From Siderastrea siderea (lineage: Eukaryota; Cnidaria; Anthozoa; Scleractinia; Rhizangiidae), in assembly GCA_964030785.1 (NCBI GenBank), contig OZ034975.1:1312201-1376200 (forward strand): a stretch of 64,000 bases of DNA. The letters run 5' to 3'. How positions within the stretch are numbered: position 1 is the first letter of the stretch; every line of letters starts with the position of its first letter. Below, in pieces: positions 1 through 12,965 of this stretch. Position numbers and translations under genes: made by a program. The notes under the pieces are model-generated. The model did not search any database and was not told the DNA's origin. It was given only the letters and a program-made list of their open reading frames with translations.

Positions 1-870
1 TAAAACAGGATCTTTCCAAACTATTTGTAAAACATCCATAAGTACCTTTTCTTTCCCACTTCACTTGATGAGTGTTCCGCTCTTTTGCTCCTTTTCCACA
101 TTGGTTCATCTTTTGATTCATCTTCGCTTGATGAGCTAGCCAATGATCGCTTTCGTCGTTCTTCATTCCCATCCCTTAAAAGTATATGAAGTGTTTAGTA
201 CTGCTCTATCGATACTATATCCACTCACGACTTCTTAAGATCTACATAACAGTAAAAACGGGCAAGAGGTTGGGTACTGTAATTTTTTTAAAAATAAAAT
301 TTTCAAGTGGACAGTGTCATAAGTCAATAGAGCAAATATTATGCAGAAACGCACATACTTATAAGTATCATAAAGGCATACAATTTTTAGTGAAAATTGA
401 TCATTTTTACTGCAAGTATGCCTAAACCCTTAGTTAAACACACCAATAAGACTTGAAATCTCTCATTAACCACGTTTTTATAACATAGGTCTTTCGAAAC
501 TATTTGTAAAACATCCATAAGTACCTTTTCTTTCCCACTTCACTTGATGAGTGTTCCGCTCTTTTGTTCTTTTTCCTCATTGGTTCATATTTCAATTCAT
601 CTTCGCTTGATGAGCTAGCCAATGATCGCTTTCGTCGTTCTTCATTCCCATCCCTTAAAAGTATATGAAGTATTTAGTACTGCTCAATCGATACTATATT
701 CATTCACGACTTCTTAAGATCTACCAGTCTCATAACAGTAAAAACGCGTAAGACGTTGGGTCCTGTAATAGTTTTTAAAAAAATAAAATTTTCAAGTGCA
801 CAATGTCACAATTCAATAGGTGAACGTTCTGCTAAAACACATACTTTGTAAGTATTATAAAGGCATACCT
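1..870. repeat. Tandem duplication, unit about 480 bp, two copies
   Basis: The block from 1 to about 430 reappears, diverged by scattered substitutions and small indels, from about 480 to 870. Both copies carry the same landmarks in the same order, for example ACATCCATAAGTACC, then GATGAGTGTTCCGCTC, then CAATGATCGCTTTCGTCG. No long open frame is conserved between the copies, so this is a non-coding duplication. The left copy may extend beyond the window. Confidence 0.85.
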
Positions 871-1115
871 TTTAACGTGTTGACTATGACGACGATGATG
901 TTCGCGATCTTTGGTTTTTTGCTTTTTATGACTTTTTCCCTTTTTCCTGGCATCTCTGGAGAACGATACACAGATTAACATTGCATGCCCAAGCAGCCAA
1001 GGTTCTAATGCGCCGCAAATTTTTATCTCATTACAAGAAGAGTATCTACAATGATACATTCCTCGAGTTCCTTCACGTGACTCATTGCTCAAAAAAGGCT
1101 AATTTTTTTCCGACC

Positions 1116-1573
1116 CCATCTTGACGGGTAGGCAACGCAGTTAGAAATTATAGTGTTTGTATGGGAATCCGATGGCAAATATTTTTCTCAAAAATTGAAT
1201 TCTGGACAACTTATGAATCGTAAAGTAAACATACTAGGCAAAAGTTTTTATTGACCAAGTTTGGAAGATGTAGCTGGTCTAGAAAGCGTTCAGTTACGTT
1301 TTTAATTTTCCATACATTTGCCTATAATTTTTTTCCCGCGAACCGCGTCAATTTACGGGAAAATATAGACAACTGGATGGAAAATTAAAAACGTAACTAA
1401 ACGCTTTCTAGCCAAGCTACATCTTTCAAACTTGGTGAATAAAAACTTTTGCCTAGCATTTTAACTTTACAATTCATAAGTTGTCCAGAATTCAATTTTT
1501 GAAAAAAATATTGCCGTCGGATTTCCATACACACACTATAATTTCTAACTGCGTTGCCTACCTGTCAAGATGG
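1116..1573. repeat. 458 bp palindromic (foldback/MITE-like) element
   Basis: The left half (from CCATCTTGACGGGTAGG) is the reverse complement of the right half (to CCTACCTGTCAAGATGG) over nearly its full length, with a short asymmetric centre around 1330-1365. Landmarks such as GAATTCTGGACAACTTATGA and AAAACGTAACTAAACGCTTT mirror each other. There is no coding potential. It is most likely a non-autonomous DNA transposon; no convincing target duplication was seen. Confidence 0.85.
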
Positions 1574-1583
1574 CGTAGAAAAC

Positions 1584-4500
1584 CGTGATAAGGCCAATTA
1601 AAACATTTTTTTCGTGGTGTTCTGTTTTCCAACATGGAATCTGTGAGCTTCAATGTGAGCTAACAAACGGATAAAAATGTTTAGATTCGTTAGTTGGCAG
1701 AGTTGAAGGGCCAAAAGTTTTCAAGTTCGATTCAAGTCTACTTTGAGATCGACTTTGAGGCTTGTGAACTATCATTGTTCATTCAATTGCAGAAAAATAG
1801 TATGTTATCCTTTTCACCTTTCACTGTGACTTCTTGTCTGTAGCGTTATTTGGTTTCGCTGGCAGACTGAAGTCAACATGAGTTTCGGATGAGTTTATTA
1901 GCGGTCAAATGGCGAAGATGCATGGATCTACTTAGATTTCAAACACTACACTTAGAAATCGATTAGAAAAGAACTCTCGATTTTTATTGTTGTTGTCGTC
2001 GTTGTTGTAAGCTTATGGTTTGGAAATCTGTTCAAGTTAAAAATAGTTTAAAAGCTTTACTTACCTGTCTTTCCTGTGCTTTCCCATCTTTACAAGTCCG
2101 AACAGTTCTTAGACCGTAACCAAAGCGTCGAAATTTAAAGCGGTCAACTGAAGCATGTGCTTTGAAAGTGACGTCACAAGAAAATATCTCCCTTGGGGAG
2201 TAGTCCGCGTTGCAAATTTTGTAAGCTTAACATGAGGCAGAGCGCCTGCCAAATATCGAAAATATAGACACCTGCGATTCTCATTTGGAGACAGAGAGGG
2301 TGAGGAGAACTTATTTTCTCTTTGCAAGTATTCAATATTCTTGATTAAAAAACTGAATATTCAATATTCCTTACAATTTTGAGCCAATATTCAATATTCC
2401 TTTACAATTTTAAGCCAGTATTCAATATTCATTATTCCGCTTCAACCCCCGACAATATCCTTGCATACGGTGAAATTTGAATTAACCAATCAGCATTCAG
2501 TAGGCGGGAAAAACTGTGGTGTCCTGACTTCATGCAGATTTTGTGCTCTTCGCTTCGATTTCTGCGTGATCAGCGAAAGTTTATACTGTGGAGATGCGGT
2601 TTTATTTCAGCGTTTTCTTCAAATTAACCACTTGCCTTACTTCAACTTATTAAAGTGACAACTGTTTGCAATTATATGGGCTGGATGAGCAACCAGAATC
2701 GATTCAAAACTTTTTTCTGCGGCGGGAGACATCGCTAACTGGACTTGAATGCGAAGGAGGCTATAAAGGTTTTCCTCTTATCCTACTGAATATCAATTTT
2801 CACAAGAAACTTCACATCCTTTTCACTCTCCTTGTCATCGTTTATCACATGGCTGTCTGCTAACTGAGCAGCTCTGAGTAGCGTCGGGTACAATCCGTCT
2901 TCTGTCCTTGTAAAGATCTTCGGTCACTTCATACTTGTTTTCATCGTGTACTTCATGTCTGGTTTTAATTCACACCAACATCCAACTTCCAGCTGTGATT
3001 GCCTGCTGTCAACGAGAGTTGTGTTCTCGCTTAGGGAAAAATGTTCCCGTTCATCAGATCAGAGATACATCATGAATGTTTGACAAATTTGATCTACAGT
3101 CGTTGTATGGTTGCGCTACACAGCTCATGCTTCAATTTGGAAATAGGCAAGTTTGTATAATTTTCCACATACCCGGAGACAAACGAAAAGGCCTTTTTGG
3201 AATTTGGAGCTTCCTTGTGTCATCGTAACAGCAAAAGGCTCGTGGTGAAAAGCTGCAGAAAATTTACTTTTCTTCTCAAAAGTCAAAACTCACCTGAAAT
3301 TCAGGCCAAGCAAAACAAAGAAAACACGCGGACCGCCAAGGAAACGACACTTTCGCTTGCTTTATTCACGGAAAGTCAAAATAATTATTACCTAGCCCGT
3401 CTTTATAAATGGGTAATTAACTTGACTAACTGGATTGGAACGGTAATTGCAGGAACAAAGTTTATCTAGTCAAATATCGATACGCTTATTTTTTCTCGCT
3501 TCAATTTCCACTCCAATCAATCGACTTTTACAGACAGAGAGCAAACAGAGGCAAATGTGTAATTTCTCACGAAATTCAAGAAGATTTAAATTGTTATAAT
3601 TAAAAGGAACAAATTTGAGAACTACTCTAGGATTCAGGCAGGAGGAGTTTATTCGAAAAGGAGAAGTGAAAGTAATTTTAAAAGAGCAAAATGCAGGTCA
3701 AGCGGTCCTGCATCAGTCCGCAGTACCGAAAGAAATTTGGAATTATAAAACTCTGCGTTACGTCGGATTCGTTGCAAAAAGGAAGAACCGATAATCACAG
3801 GCGACTCTAAGAGATGAAGTTGTTCTTCAGAAACCAATTAAAAAATTTATGATCCGGCTGTTTAGTATAAGCTTATTTCTTGGGTGGTAGTTGCATTATT
3901 ATTAAAAGCTATGTAAACGTGCCTTTAGAAACTTGGGCGGCTTAAATCAGAAAATGGGAGTGTGATAATTTTTCCTTTCTCAACAAGCACTCGTAACGCC
4001 ATTCAACTTGTAACGATGCTAATGTCGCTTCAACTTCTGTTTTATAGATCATACAAAACCGCTAAAAATCTTACTGGAATTAGCTGTTTTGTAGCTCTCA
4101 TGATGGCGTTGTTGTTTCTCCGAATCTGATCCCAGCGGGCCCGCTGGAAGTAGAGCAGCTCGAGTCAACTGTTCTGATATAAGGAATAAATTCTGGTGTA
4201 ATATTACGATTTTAGACGGTTTTAGTCGTCGTCTTGTCACTCTTCTTATCCTTTAAACAATGCATTTTAATCCAACACAAGCCACACAAAACGCAAACAC
4301 TAGCAGCTTTGATCTTCGTACTAATTTTTACCTTTCTTGCAAGCGCGACAATACAATACTAGCTTCAGTCGCTATAAACTCTTGCTTTTGTTTACAGACA
4401 CAAAATACTGGGGTTTCCTCTGTTTTCAGTTGTAGCATTCTGAACCGTAACCGAGAACACTGACAGGACACCACGGTTTTGACTGCCGCTTGTATCGCGG

Positions 4501-5593
4501 GCGCAGTTGCCGTATGCAAGGCCATAATCGATGGGAACTTCTTGGGTATAGACGGTCGACGGCCCGGATAAAGCGAAATATGTCTATATAATTAAAATTA
4601 AAAAGTGCTGTGTGTTTCTTTAGAATTCTAATAACCATGATAACATATATAAATAAAAAAACCGATAAGTATCAGTCTACTTGAGTTCACAAAAAATCGT
4701 AGGTATAAAAAATATTTCAGGTTTTTGCTTCCATCTCCGTTTCTAAGAAAATGACAGAACAAAAAGGCGATTTTTAATTTGTAACGTCTTTGTTTGAAAA
4801 GTATGTTTATTTTACCAACTACTAGCGAGATAACCGCGACTAATTACAACTAACAGATTACATGTTTCCCGGAGCGAGAAGACCTGCTGAAATACGGAAC
4901 GCAATGAATAAAGATTTGCTGACACAGCTGGCTAAGTACTGATTTCTTCCCATAAGAAGGGACGGAAAGACTGTGAGGATTGTTTGAAATTTTTTGTAGG
5001 AAAATATTATGGCAAAGATTAGACGTAAGTACATTTGCAGTTGACTCGTTATTAATAGGATAAGCCGTAGAATTTAGGCAATTTTACGTTTTCGCGTAAG
5101 TCCTTGGGTGTGGATGTTTGGAAGGCTCATAAAACACAACTCCTTTACACCTGTATTCCACATGACAGGTTCAGTTGACGCAATTTGAACTTCGCCAACC
5201 TATTTCCTCTTTCTTGTTTTTTTTCCCTTACCCTAATGCCCGTTTTTTAAATTATTTGTCTGCTTTCAGTTGTTTGACGAAAGTGTTAAAACGATTTTAG
5301 ATTTTCATTAAATGTACGCGTTTAATTAATTTTTAAGTTTGTCTTGGCAAAGGGTCGTAAAGGAGTTTTAACCTTGGCTCGGTTTTGAATTAACTGAAGT
5401 TGCTGGGTATTTTTTCGTTAATTCTGATGTTTTTTATAAAACAACTTTCATTGCAGTAAACCCATTTTAGGTCTACGCGTTGTATCGCACAGGTGAACAT
5501 ATTCTTACATGAAAAGATTTTCGGTCTTCTTAGTTAAAAGTCTTAAACTGATGGAGCAATGTTAGATGCATTTATCTTTTTGTAATTTTGCAG
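1584..5593. other. Intergenic stretch, no gene recognised
   Basis: Only short open frames without recognisable domains occur here. About three diverged copies of an AT-rich unit built on CAATATTCAATATTCC lie at 2325-2445. An acceptor-like polypyrimidine-AG at about 5580-5594 precedes the GPCR start and could mark a 5' UTR intron. I see nothing else supportable. Confidence 0.5.
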
Positions 5594-5660
5594 CATCTTT
5601 TTGCTGAGAGAGTTTGCCCAGAGAAGTGACCGACAAGTATAAACCAGTAACCTGACAACT

Positions 5661-6698
5661 ATGAACTCGTCAAGGTCTGATTTTGTGAGTAATGGAACTG
5701 GTTCCTCAGGTACTAGTCTCGACTACGAGCGTATTCCTCTATTGTCAATCGATTTCTTCATGGCAACAACAGCTGCTGTAGGAAACTCGATGTTGCTACT
5801 CACTATTTACAAAGATCCTCACCGAAGTCTGAGATCGCCAAGCACAAAATTAGTCATAAACATGGCCGTAGCAGATTTTATGGCGGGCTCGTTAGCGGGA
5901 TATCTCTTAACAGCCTATGACTTTACAAAGTTAACCAACAAGCCCAGCTACCAAGATTTGGCTCCCATTTTGTTGAGGATATATGCCAATATCGGCATTC
6001 CCAGCGTTATAGTGAGCTGTTGCAGTGTTATTGCCATGGCCTTTGACCGATGGTTTGCTGTCGGCTCAGCGATAAACTATCGCAACATAGTGACCACAAA
6101 ACGAGTCAACGTGCTTATAGTTCTGTTTTGGATCTACGCTCTCATGTTTACGAGCCTCCTATTCACCGGAATACCGTTAATCATTTTTGAGATGGTTTTC
6201 TGTCATCTACATGTATTGCTTCCCCTTCTCGTGTTGCCTATAGTGTACTGGAAGACGTTTGGTGCACTTGAAGCTCACACACGGCGAATGAAAAACTTGG
6301 AATCCGACAACAAACCAAAGAACTTGAAAACAGCTCAAAGGGAAAAGAAAACCACAAAGGCATTTGTAATCGTTTTATGTTTGTTTTATGTCGCTTTCGT
6401 TCCCTACGTTATCGCAATTAACTTGAGAAATCTTTGTTCGGTTTGTGCAGGTACAACAGCCTTAGATGTTTTTCTTCTAATTTCCCTTAGGTTTGTACTA
6501 CTGAATTGCTCTTTTGACCCGTTCGTCTACGCTTTGAGAATTCCAAAATATCGAAGAGCCATTAGGACTGTTTTAAATAGATGCTGCTGTTTTAGGGGGC
6601 GGAATAATGCCATTAATCCAGTAGACGCTACGGGAATGAGCCTTGAAGATACTCGTGGACAAGAAACCACCAACACAATACAAACTATACAAACTTGA
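5661..6698 (+). CDS. Class A (rhodopsin-like) G-protein-coupled receptor, orphan
   Basis: Intact single-exon reading frame of 345 residues, the usual size of a short class A receptor; it should act in the plasma membrane through heterotrimeric G proteins. Seven hydrophobic segments are visible. TM1 has GN at 41-42, TM2 has NMAVADF at 67-73 (D72), TM3 ends in DRW (129-131) rather than DRY, TM6 reads CLFYVAFVP at 240-248 without the usual CWxP, and TM7 has DPFVY (286-290) in place of NPxxY. A CCC cluster at 308-310 is a plausible palmitoylation site, and NSS and NGT near the N terminus are glycosylation sequons. The loop between TM4 and TM5 is extremely short and has no cysteine, so the usual TM3-ECL2 disulphide is missing. 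Short ECL2 and DPxxY are features of the melanocortin/adenosine-type group, but the ligand cannot be told. The first ATG is used because it opens the frame just before the N-glycosylated tail. Confidence 0.9.
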   Translation: MNSSRSDFVSNGTGSSGTSLDYERIPLLSIDFFMATTAAVGNSMLLLTIYKDPHRSLRSPSTKLVINMAVADFMAGSLAGYLLTAYDFTKLTNKPSYQDLAPILLRIYANIGIPSVIVSCCSVIAMAFDRWFAVGSAINYRNIVTTKRVNVLIVLFWIYALMFTSLLFTGIPLIIFEMVFCHLHVLLPLLVLPIVYWKTFGALEAHTRRMKNLESDNKPKNLKTAQREKKTTKAFVIVLCLFYVAFVPYVIAINLRNLCSVCAGTTALDVFLLISLRFVLLNCSFDPFVYALRIPKYRRAIRTVLNRCCCFRGRNNAINPVDATGMSLEDTRGQETTNTIQTIQT

Positions 6699-7909
6699 CC
6701 TAGCCTGCCGATCCGGCAGACGTAAAGATTGTGAGGCACCAAGGAAAGATAGGGCGCGGGGATTTTTTTACTGTTTATTAGTTCTAAGTTTCCCGAAAAT
6801 CGGAGTTACTGTGGCAATTTCGCGAGACTTAAATTCCGCAATTTGCCAGAAAAATCGTGTCAAAGAACTAAACTTGTCAATTTTGTTTTTCAAACGCTGC
6901 CCTGCTTTAACAAAAAGGTAATCTGGGAATCGACGCTAGATTGTAATTTTACACTGATAGGCATACTTTGCAAAGATACTGCAGGTAGTTCGTACAGTAG
7001 GTATACAGACACATGCAACAGAATCCCAGTCAATTCTGTGGTTCCTTTGTAAATAGTGCTCAGTCCGGCACTCGTTTGTCTTCAGTTAGTCGTTTGTTCA
7101 AATTTCCGCCAGACTCACCATTTTAAGTGGCCCTAGCAGTTGCAGCATTTGATCTTGTATACCGCTCCCTGTCTGTCGCTAGGTACGTCTTTGTCCACAA
7201 TGTTGGTCAAAAGTTGTTCTATGTTGTAAGGTTGTAGGATCCTTTCGATGGTCCCAAAAGTGCCCTTGATGTAGGGTACCTGTGTCGCCGTAGAGCGCGC
7301 GTTGCGTTAGGTTAACCCATTGACTCCTGGAAATTTTGCCAAAGCCGTTTTTAGATCGCTGTCTAGCCAAAAAGAATCGAAACTGTGCAAAACCTTGTTT
7401 ACAAGTCGAGCACTAGACTAGTTTTCGTTCCTGAAAGCAAATTACAGCTTCGAAGTTCGGGCATGCGCAGAAATCAAAATTTTGAGATGGTTTTTTTTCG
7501 AGAAAGTTTCGCTGCCCCTTCGTCTTTTACCTTTTCCGTTCTCTCCTCTCCGCTTCTTCTGCTTTTCTTTCCCCGTTTTTTTTCCTTTGTTGGGCATTTA
7601 CTAGGCTTGCTTTCGGTGGGAAAAGGTTTTGCAAAAAGTTCGAGGATCGTGAATTTTTTTGAAGGAAGTAAGAGTGGGTAGTGGGACAAGATTTTCATTG
7701 GAATGTTCTGGTCAAAGTTACACGGTTTTTTGCGTCTTTCTCTGGTCTGTTTCGCTAAATCGCGCTCATCTGGGTATGGATTGAAAGATCTCATCTCCCT
7801 GCACAAGTTAGTTGTCAAAGCTGTCTAGGAACGTTAAAACTGATGACGTCACAAGTGGTACAAGCGGCGTTGTTAAACAAGGGCGGTTACGGGCGCTTTA
7901 GGGGTCAAT
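6699..7909. other. 3' flank of the GPCR and intergenic DNA
   Basis: No recognisable gene. Open frames on both strands lack domain features. About 7240-7310 resembles 59205-59265 (shared AAGTGCCCTTGATG and GCGTTGCGTTAGGTTA), the edge of a larger duplicated segment. Confidence 0.5.
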
Positions 7910-8594
7910 GTATCAAGCGGACCTTAGAACCTTTGATCTAGTTAAGTCTGAGTGGCAGATTTTTTTTTCTGAAAACGTTGTTTTCATCTGTTAAGCTGTC
8001 AGGGGAGTTGCAAACTCGTTGCGCATGTCTAGTCAGAATTTGTACTCTCGTTGCTTTGAGAGATGCACAGTTGTACAGTGACTGGTCGAGTAATAATTCA
8101 GTGTGCGGAGATTGTGAAAATAAAAATGTGAATTAAAATTTTTGCTAGAGTTATACACACTTGTAGAACAAGCGAAAACCTTTACTAACACAGTGAAATA
8201 CTGTAAATTCGACTTCCATTAAATGGAAGTCTGGTTTGTTTGTTAGTTGTTTGTTTGTTTTTATTTTTACCTGTGTCAAAATGCCACTAGCTTCTCAGCC
8301 GACAGCCGGAAACAAAAGAGATATATTTACAACAAAATTAAGTACATGCAATAGTTAAAAAAAAAAAGACATGAAGTTCCGTTTAGTTGGACTGAAGAGG
8401 TGCCACATGGCTGACCACGCCCAAAATTGTGGACACCTCCATTTTCCCAAAAGGTTCTGTTCTAATACAGATTCGGCAGTTTATTTTCCAGTGGCGCAAG
8501 CTCTAAATCGTCAAATGAGATGATATCACATTGTTTCAGGTGAAAAAATCCTCAGTACAATTGTAGGATGGGAAACGTTTGTTCCTAGATAGAG
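7910..8594. repeat. Segmental duplication, copy 1 (partner 59230-59945)
   Basis: Co-linear similarity to 59230-59945, including TCATCTGTTAAGCTGTCAGG, GTGACTGGTCGAGTAAT and TGGCTGACCACGCCCAAAAT in the same order and spacing. At the copy C locus this block sits directly downstream of the acyltransferase gene. Here it is separated from the corresponding gene (copy A) by about 13.3 kb of transposon material. Confidence 0.85.
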
Positions 8595-8897
8595 ATGCTT
8601 GCTCATAAGATAGCAATGCTTGCTCATAAGTGTATCTATGGCAACACGCCTGAGTACCTTAGGGGACGGATCAAAGTTAGGAGTACATCCACATATAATC
8701 TTAGATCGGACAGGGGTATGTTACTAGAGGATTATAGTGCACGATCAAAGAAGACACTAGGAGACAGGGCCTTTAAAACAGCAACCCCCAAAATCTGGAA
8801 CATTTTACCGGAGGACATTAGAATGCAGGACAACTATAATATTTTTAAGAGACAGTTGAAGACTCACTATTTTAGACTTGCATACAATTTTTAACTC
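8595..8897 (+). pseudogene. LINE reverse-transcriptase ORF, C-terminal fragment
   Basis: An open frame of 99 residues resembles the extreme C terminus of jockey/CR1-type non-LTR retrotransposon ORF2 proteins as found in cnidarians: a short His/Lys-rich start (AHKCIYGNTPEYL), a Y-L-R-S-D stretch, then FKTATPKIWNILP and a final FKRQLKTHYF. No RT catalytic core is present, so this is a 5'-truncated copy. AT-rich 3' UTR-like sequence follows and is interrupted at 9145 by another element. Confidence 0.7.
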
Positions 8898-9144
8898 TAT
8901 ATAGGTGTACATAAATTTTACTCTCTTTTTTTTCTTTTTAATTAATTTTAATGAAAGATACATATTTCCTTTTCATTATAAACTATTTTTTAAATAGACT
9001 TGGGTAAATAAGCAGTAAACTAGAGATTCATTTGTATTGTTTTTAAGCCACATGCATGTAATTATTTGATCTATTCATATATTTTTAGTTACTTTTGGTT
9101 AGTTATAGTGTTTGTTTTTTGTAATGCGCATTTGATCATGTACT

Positions 9145-11679
9145 TTAAGGTGGTCTTATACCCAAAAAGTGAATTTCTTTAGAAAAGAACTTTGCGGGAG
9201 ACTTTTACCATCCTTTTAGAGGGATTCACGCCCTGACTTCAAACTGAGTCTTTTCAGGTCACATGACATAATAGTTAATGATTAAGCAGCCTTCTCAGTC
9301 AAAAAAATAGGGGGTTCATTGTAAGCACGACATCTAACTAATGCACGGTTGGATAAGTATGAAATCAACTTAGATCTGTCCACAGATGAATTCTTCAGGG
9401 GCTAAACCTCGAATATTAAGCAGCTTGGCCTCTTTCGAATTTATTTTTATTCTTTTTTTCCAGAAAGTAAGGTAGAAGGAAATAAAAAAGAGGGCAACGA
9501 TTCACTTACTGAGAAGCAGTTCAAGATTGTGAGCATTTTTTAGGTTTACGACCTAGGAAATTAAGTCCTTTAATCTTGCTGAAAATTTCAGAACACTAGG
9601 TTACAATGCCCCGGAGATATCGTGCTCAAAAGTTCATTCAGTTCGAGAAATTCTGTTATTGGAGAAAAACAGTCTTAAAGATAAGAGAGCGGATTCTACA
9701 CAGCTTATCCTTCGCTCATTATCCTAAAACTATTGTCAAATTCAAGTTGCCACACTAAAATACAAGCTGAACGGTAATTTGATGCAAAAACCATCGTTTC
9801 TGTAAGATTTGGGTCATGTTTTGTCGGTTAAAACTCGGACCTCAGGACTCTCTCCTCAGTCAGGTGTTTCTCCACAGTAGTACCAGATGTCATTTTACAG
9901 AGAGGCGGGGGGGGGGGGGGGGGGGGTAATGTTCTTATTGAGGCTTGTTTGTGCACATTTGATAAATGTAAACAATTGTTGCTATGGCCGTTGCTATGGA
10001 AAAAGTCGCATACTGCTGATTGGATTTCTTAAATCTCGCTGCTTTAATGCTGGAAATCGAGTGAGATTATTCCAAGACAGCATTCCCAAGTGTTTAAAGT
10101 TTACAATTTTGCCATTTGAAAAAAAGTGACTTTTGCAACCTAACATCACCTTTTTAGTTCGCAGTTGCTATAGCAACTGAGAACTATTGGGGCTGTCCTG
10201 GCGTAAATAGTCGTGTTAGTGTGTTAACTTTTTGGCAACAAACCCACAAAGCCATTCAAAGTCACCCAGTGCCAAAGTAGAATCCTTCGAGGTGTATAAA
10301 TAAACAAGTTTTGAGGGACTCTTAACCAAGTTTTGCGCAGTCTCTATGGATGAAGAATTAATCGGAGTGTTTGGATCCTCGAAAATATCGTAGATTTTGA
10401 TTTGCAAAGACAACGCAGGAAGGAGTCGGAAGGAAAAGTTTACTCAGGAGCATGTTAGGACTCGCTGGTCTTCAGTTTAGGTTGACGTTCGCCAGCGGGT
10501 TAGGAACAGCTGGACGAAGAAAAAAATTGGTTAAGTTTAGTTGCTGTCGAAAAGATTGCAAAGAAGTCTTTGTGTGCTGATGTTTCTGATCTACAAGTGC
10601 AAACATTTCTTTATCCATAAGTTGTCTGGGGGAGATAATTGGTCATAATTAATGAAGCCCACGAAAGGCGATTGTGTACGTTTGCATTTCGTACGGGTTT
10701 AAAATATAAACTATCAAAAAAATCATCCACACCTTACAGAGTTCAAGGACTTTATTGACAGCTTTCAGTTTGAGTTTTATGTGGTTTACTTTGAGCTGAT
10801 ATATAGTGTATGTTGCTCGGAATTATCGGCTAGTCTGGATTTTCCCCGTACGTGCGTATTCAATAAATTTTAAAAATATTCCATGCATAATTGCCAGAAG
10901 AGTCCTGACTCTTTCCCGTTATTGAGCTCTCCAGAATCGACCGTTATTGAAGTTTTCTTGGTTTCTGTATTTCATGCGTGTCCGCAGTTTAGTTTCGTAG
11001 TTCCCACAGTTTAATGTATTCGTGGTTATGACATTGATCTGACGATTTACTCGTTATTCTGAACTTCCCAAATGATGTTTGTTCTTTGATGATCACCAGA
11101 AAGATTCTTGAAATCCTTGTCATTAAGCTGCAAAAATGTTTTGTGTTTTCCCTCGCTTAGCCTTTTAGCTTTAGAACGATCATATTCGCAAGGTTTTCCT
11201 AACACGAAAGCTATCTCTCAGAATTCAATTAGTAGAATGTTTACATAGGTGTAATGTTGGCATGATTTCTGACACGAAAGTAAAATTTTGTCAATCACAA
11301 GTTTTTAAATAAACTCAAACAACTTATATACACGCAAAAACTAGCCCAACGCCTGTTTCTCTTTAATTATGTAAGTATTCTTCTACATTCATTCTGTTAT
11401 TACGAAAAGAAAAAAAGATTTCCCAGACTTATGATGGCATATTTCTTTTCAAATGCCGGGCTACGTTTTCGTGGTTTCCCCGTTATTCTTTAATTTTGAG
11501 CTGCCTCAGTGTTACCCATTTAATGGTGACGCTCTCTATCATGCAACCAAATCCTGCTCCTGATAACACTGATATACACTGAACAACAAAGACAGCAGAG
11601 ACAAAATAGTACTAACATCTAAAAAACAACTGCGAACTATCCGAACGGGTCCGCTAGTTTTGGTATAAGACCACCTTAA
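9145..11679. mobile_element. TTAA-flanked non-autonomous DNA transposon, 2.5 kb
   Basis: The ends are TTAAGGTGGTCTTATACC at 9145-9162 and its exact reverse complement at 11662-11679. This gives TTAA target copies at each end and 14-bp terminal inverted repeats (GGTGGTCTTATACC). TTAA target choice is typical of the piggyBac superfamily, but no transposase is visible inside, so that assignment is inference. The interior carries a run of 20 G at 9907-9926 and no recognisable coding region. It interrupts the 3' region of the LINE fragment starting at 8595. Confidence 0.75.
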
Positions 11680-12083
11680 GTATGTTAATTTGCGCAATAT
11701 TAAGTAATAATTTTTTTGGGTATTTTATTTATTTTTTTGAGTTACAAAAACCGCTTACAATAATACATACATGAATCTAATGACAATACTACGTGCAAGA
11801 ACGAATTGCAATACTGCACTTATCTTACACAACATTAATAATCGCAGTACAAAAAGCGAGACAAAAAAAAACAACAACAACACCGCCGACAGTGGCGTTT
11901 ACAGGTACAGGTTTAGGTATGCTTATGCAATAAGGAAAGGTGACAATTAAGAAGGATCCTAAAAGAATTCAATCTAAGGTGAAATAAGAGGAAGCAGAGC
12001 CTCCCACTTCATGTAATGGTATTTAAGATTATTGCTCTCTCTCGCAATAAAACGTTCGAGTTTGTAAGTATTCTTAATACGTT

Positions 12084-12965
12084 CTAGTAATAGTCTTGGA
12101 GATAAAAACTGTCATTTAGTGTAAAAAGATACAGGAGATATTTCCCTTCGAGAATGATATAGTTAATTAAAGAGCTATAAGTTTCTTTATTACTTAGTCC
12201 AAACATAACATCTGTGATCTCGAAATCCTTAGAGATTTTGAGTTGGTCTCTAAACAAATTCACTACTTCATTCCAGAACATCCTAACCCGTGGGCAGTAA
12301 AAAAAGAAGTGTTCTAGAGTTTCTATTTCCGCTTTGCCAGGTAACATAAGGGGGACTCGACTTTTTTGAACTTGTAAAGCATCTTGTTTGTATAGAGAAT
12401 CCCATTTAATATTTTGTACTGAAATTCGCGTAGTTTTGTACTCAAGGTTACTTGTAATGGTAACAGAAAGATGTCTTTCCAGTTTAGTTGAAAAGACTCA
12501 GTATTATAGCTTATAGAGATCTTCGTATTTCTTTATGGCGGTTGGCATATTTGCAATTCTAGAGATCAGGCTACCATACAAAAATTTTGATTGCAATTTC
12601 TCTACATTGATTCCTTCATTGTTAATGTAAAAATAAAAGGTGGATAGATTTATGTGTTGTGTGTAGAGAGGTATAAGACCACGGTTTGTGCATAGAATAT
12701 TTCGCCAATGTAGTGGAAGCGCCTCGTATATACTGAACAGTAAGAAGGAATCAATGGGAGAAAGAGCCGATCGCAAAAATTCTCCCCCAATCACAAGCTC
12801 CCCTGCACTGTCGTAAATTTCGCCAACTTTGTACAGTCCATGTTCACATACTTTGGTGCTAAAAGCAGATTTGCCTCCAATGCAGATATACTTGTTATTC
12901 CATATAACTTCACTGGCAATTTCTTCAAGTGTGGAAGGATCAGCTTTATTCATAGAGGACCACAA
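12084..12965 (-). pseudogene. LINE ORF2 C-terminal region with zinc-binding-like end
   Basis: Two open segments (12965-12504 and 12347-12084). The second contains ETLEHFFFYCPRVRMFWNEV, the E-x-x-x-H-x(4)-C-x(5)-FW arrangement seen in the C-terminal zinc-binding region of L1-like reverse transcriptases. The segments are in different frames, so the protein is not produced intact. Confidence 0.75.

Noticed and set aside
832..1092. 86-codon minus-strand ORF
   Set aside because: No domain; overlaps the tandem duplication and is not conserved in its other copy.
7474..7818. 114-codon minus-strand ORF
   Set aside because: Lysine/arginine-rich, low complexity, no domain, no splice context.
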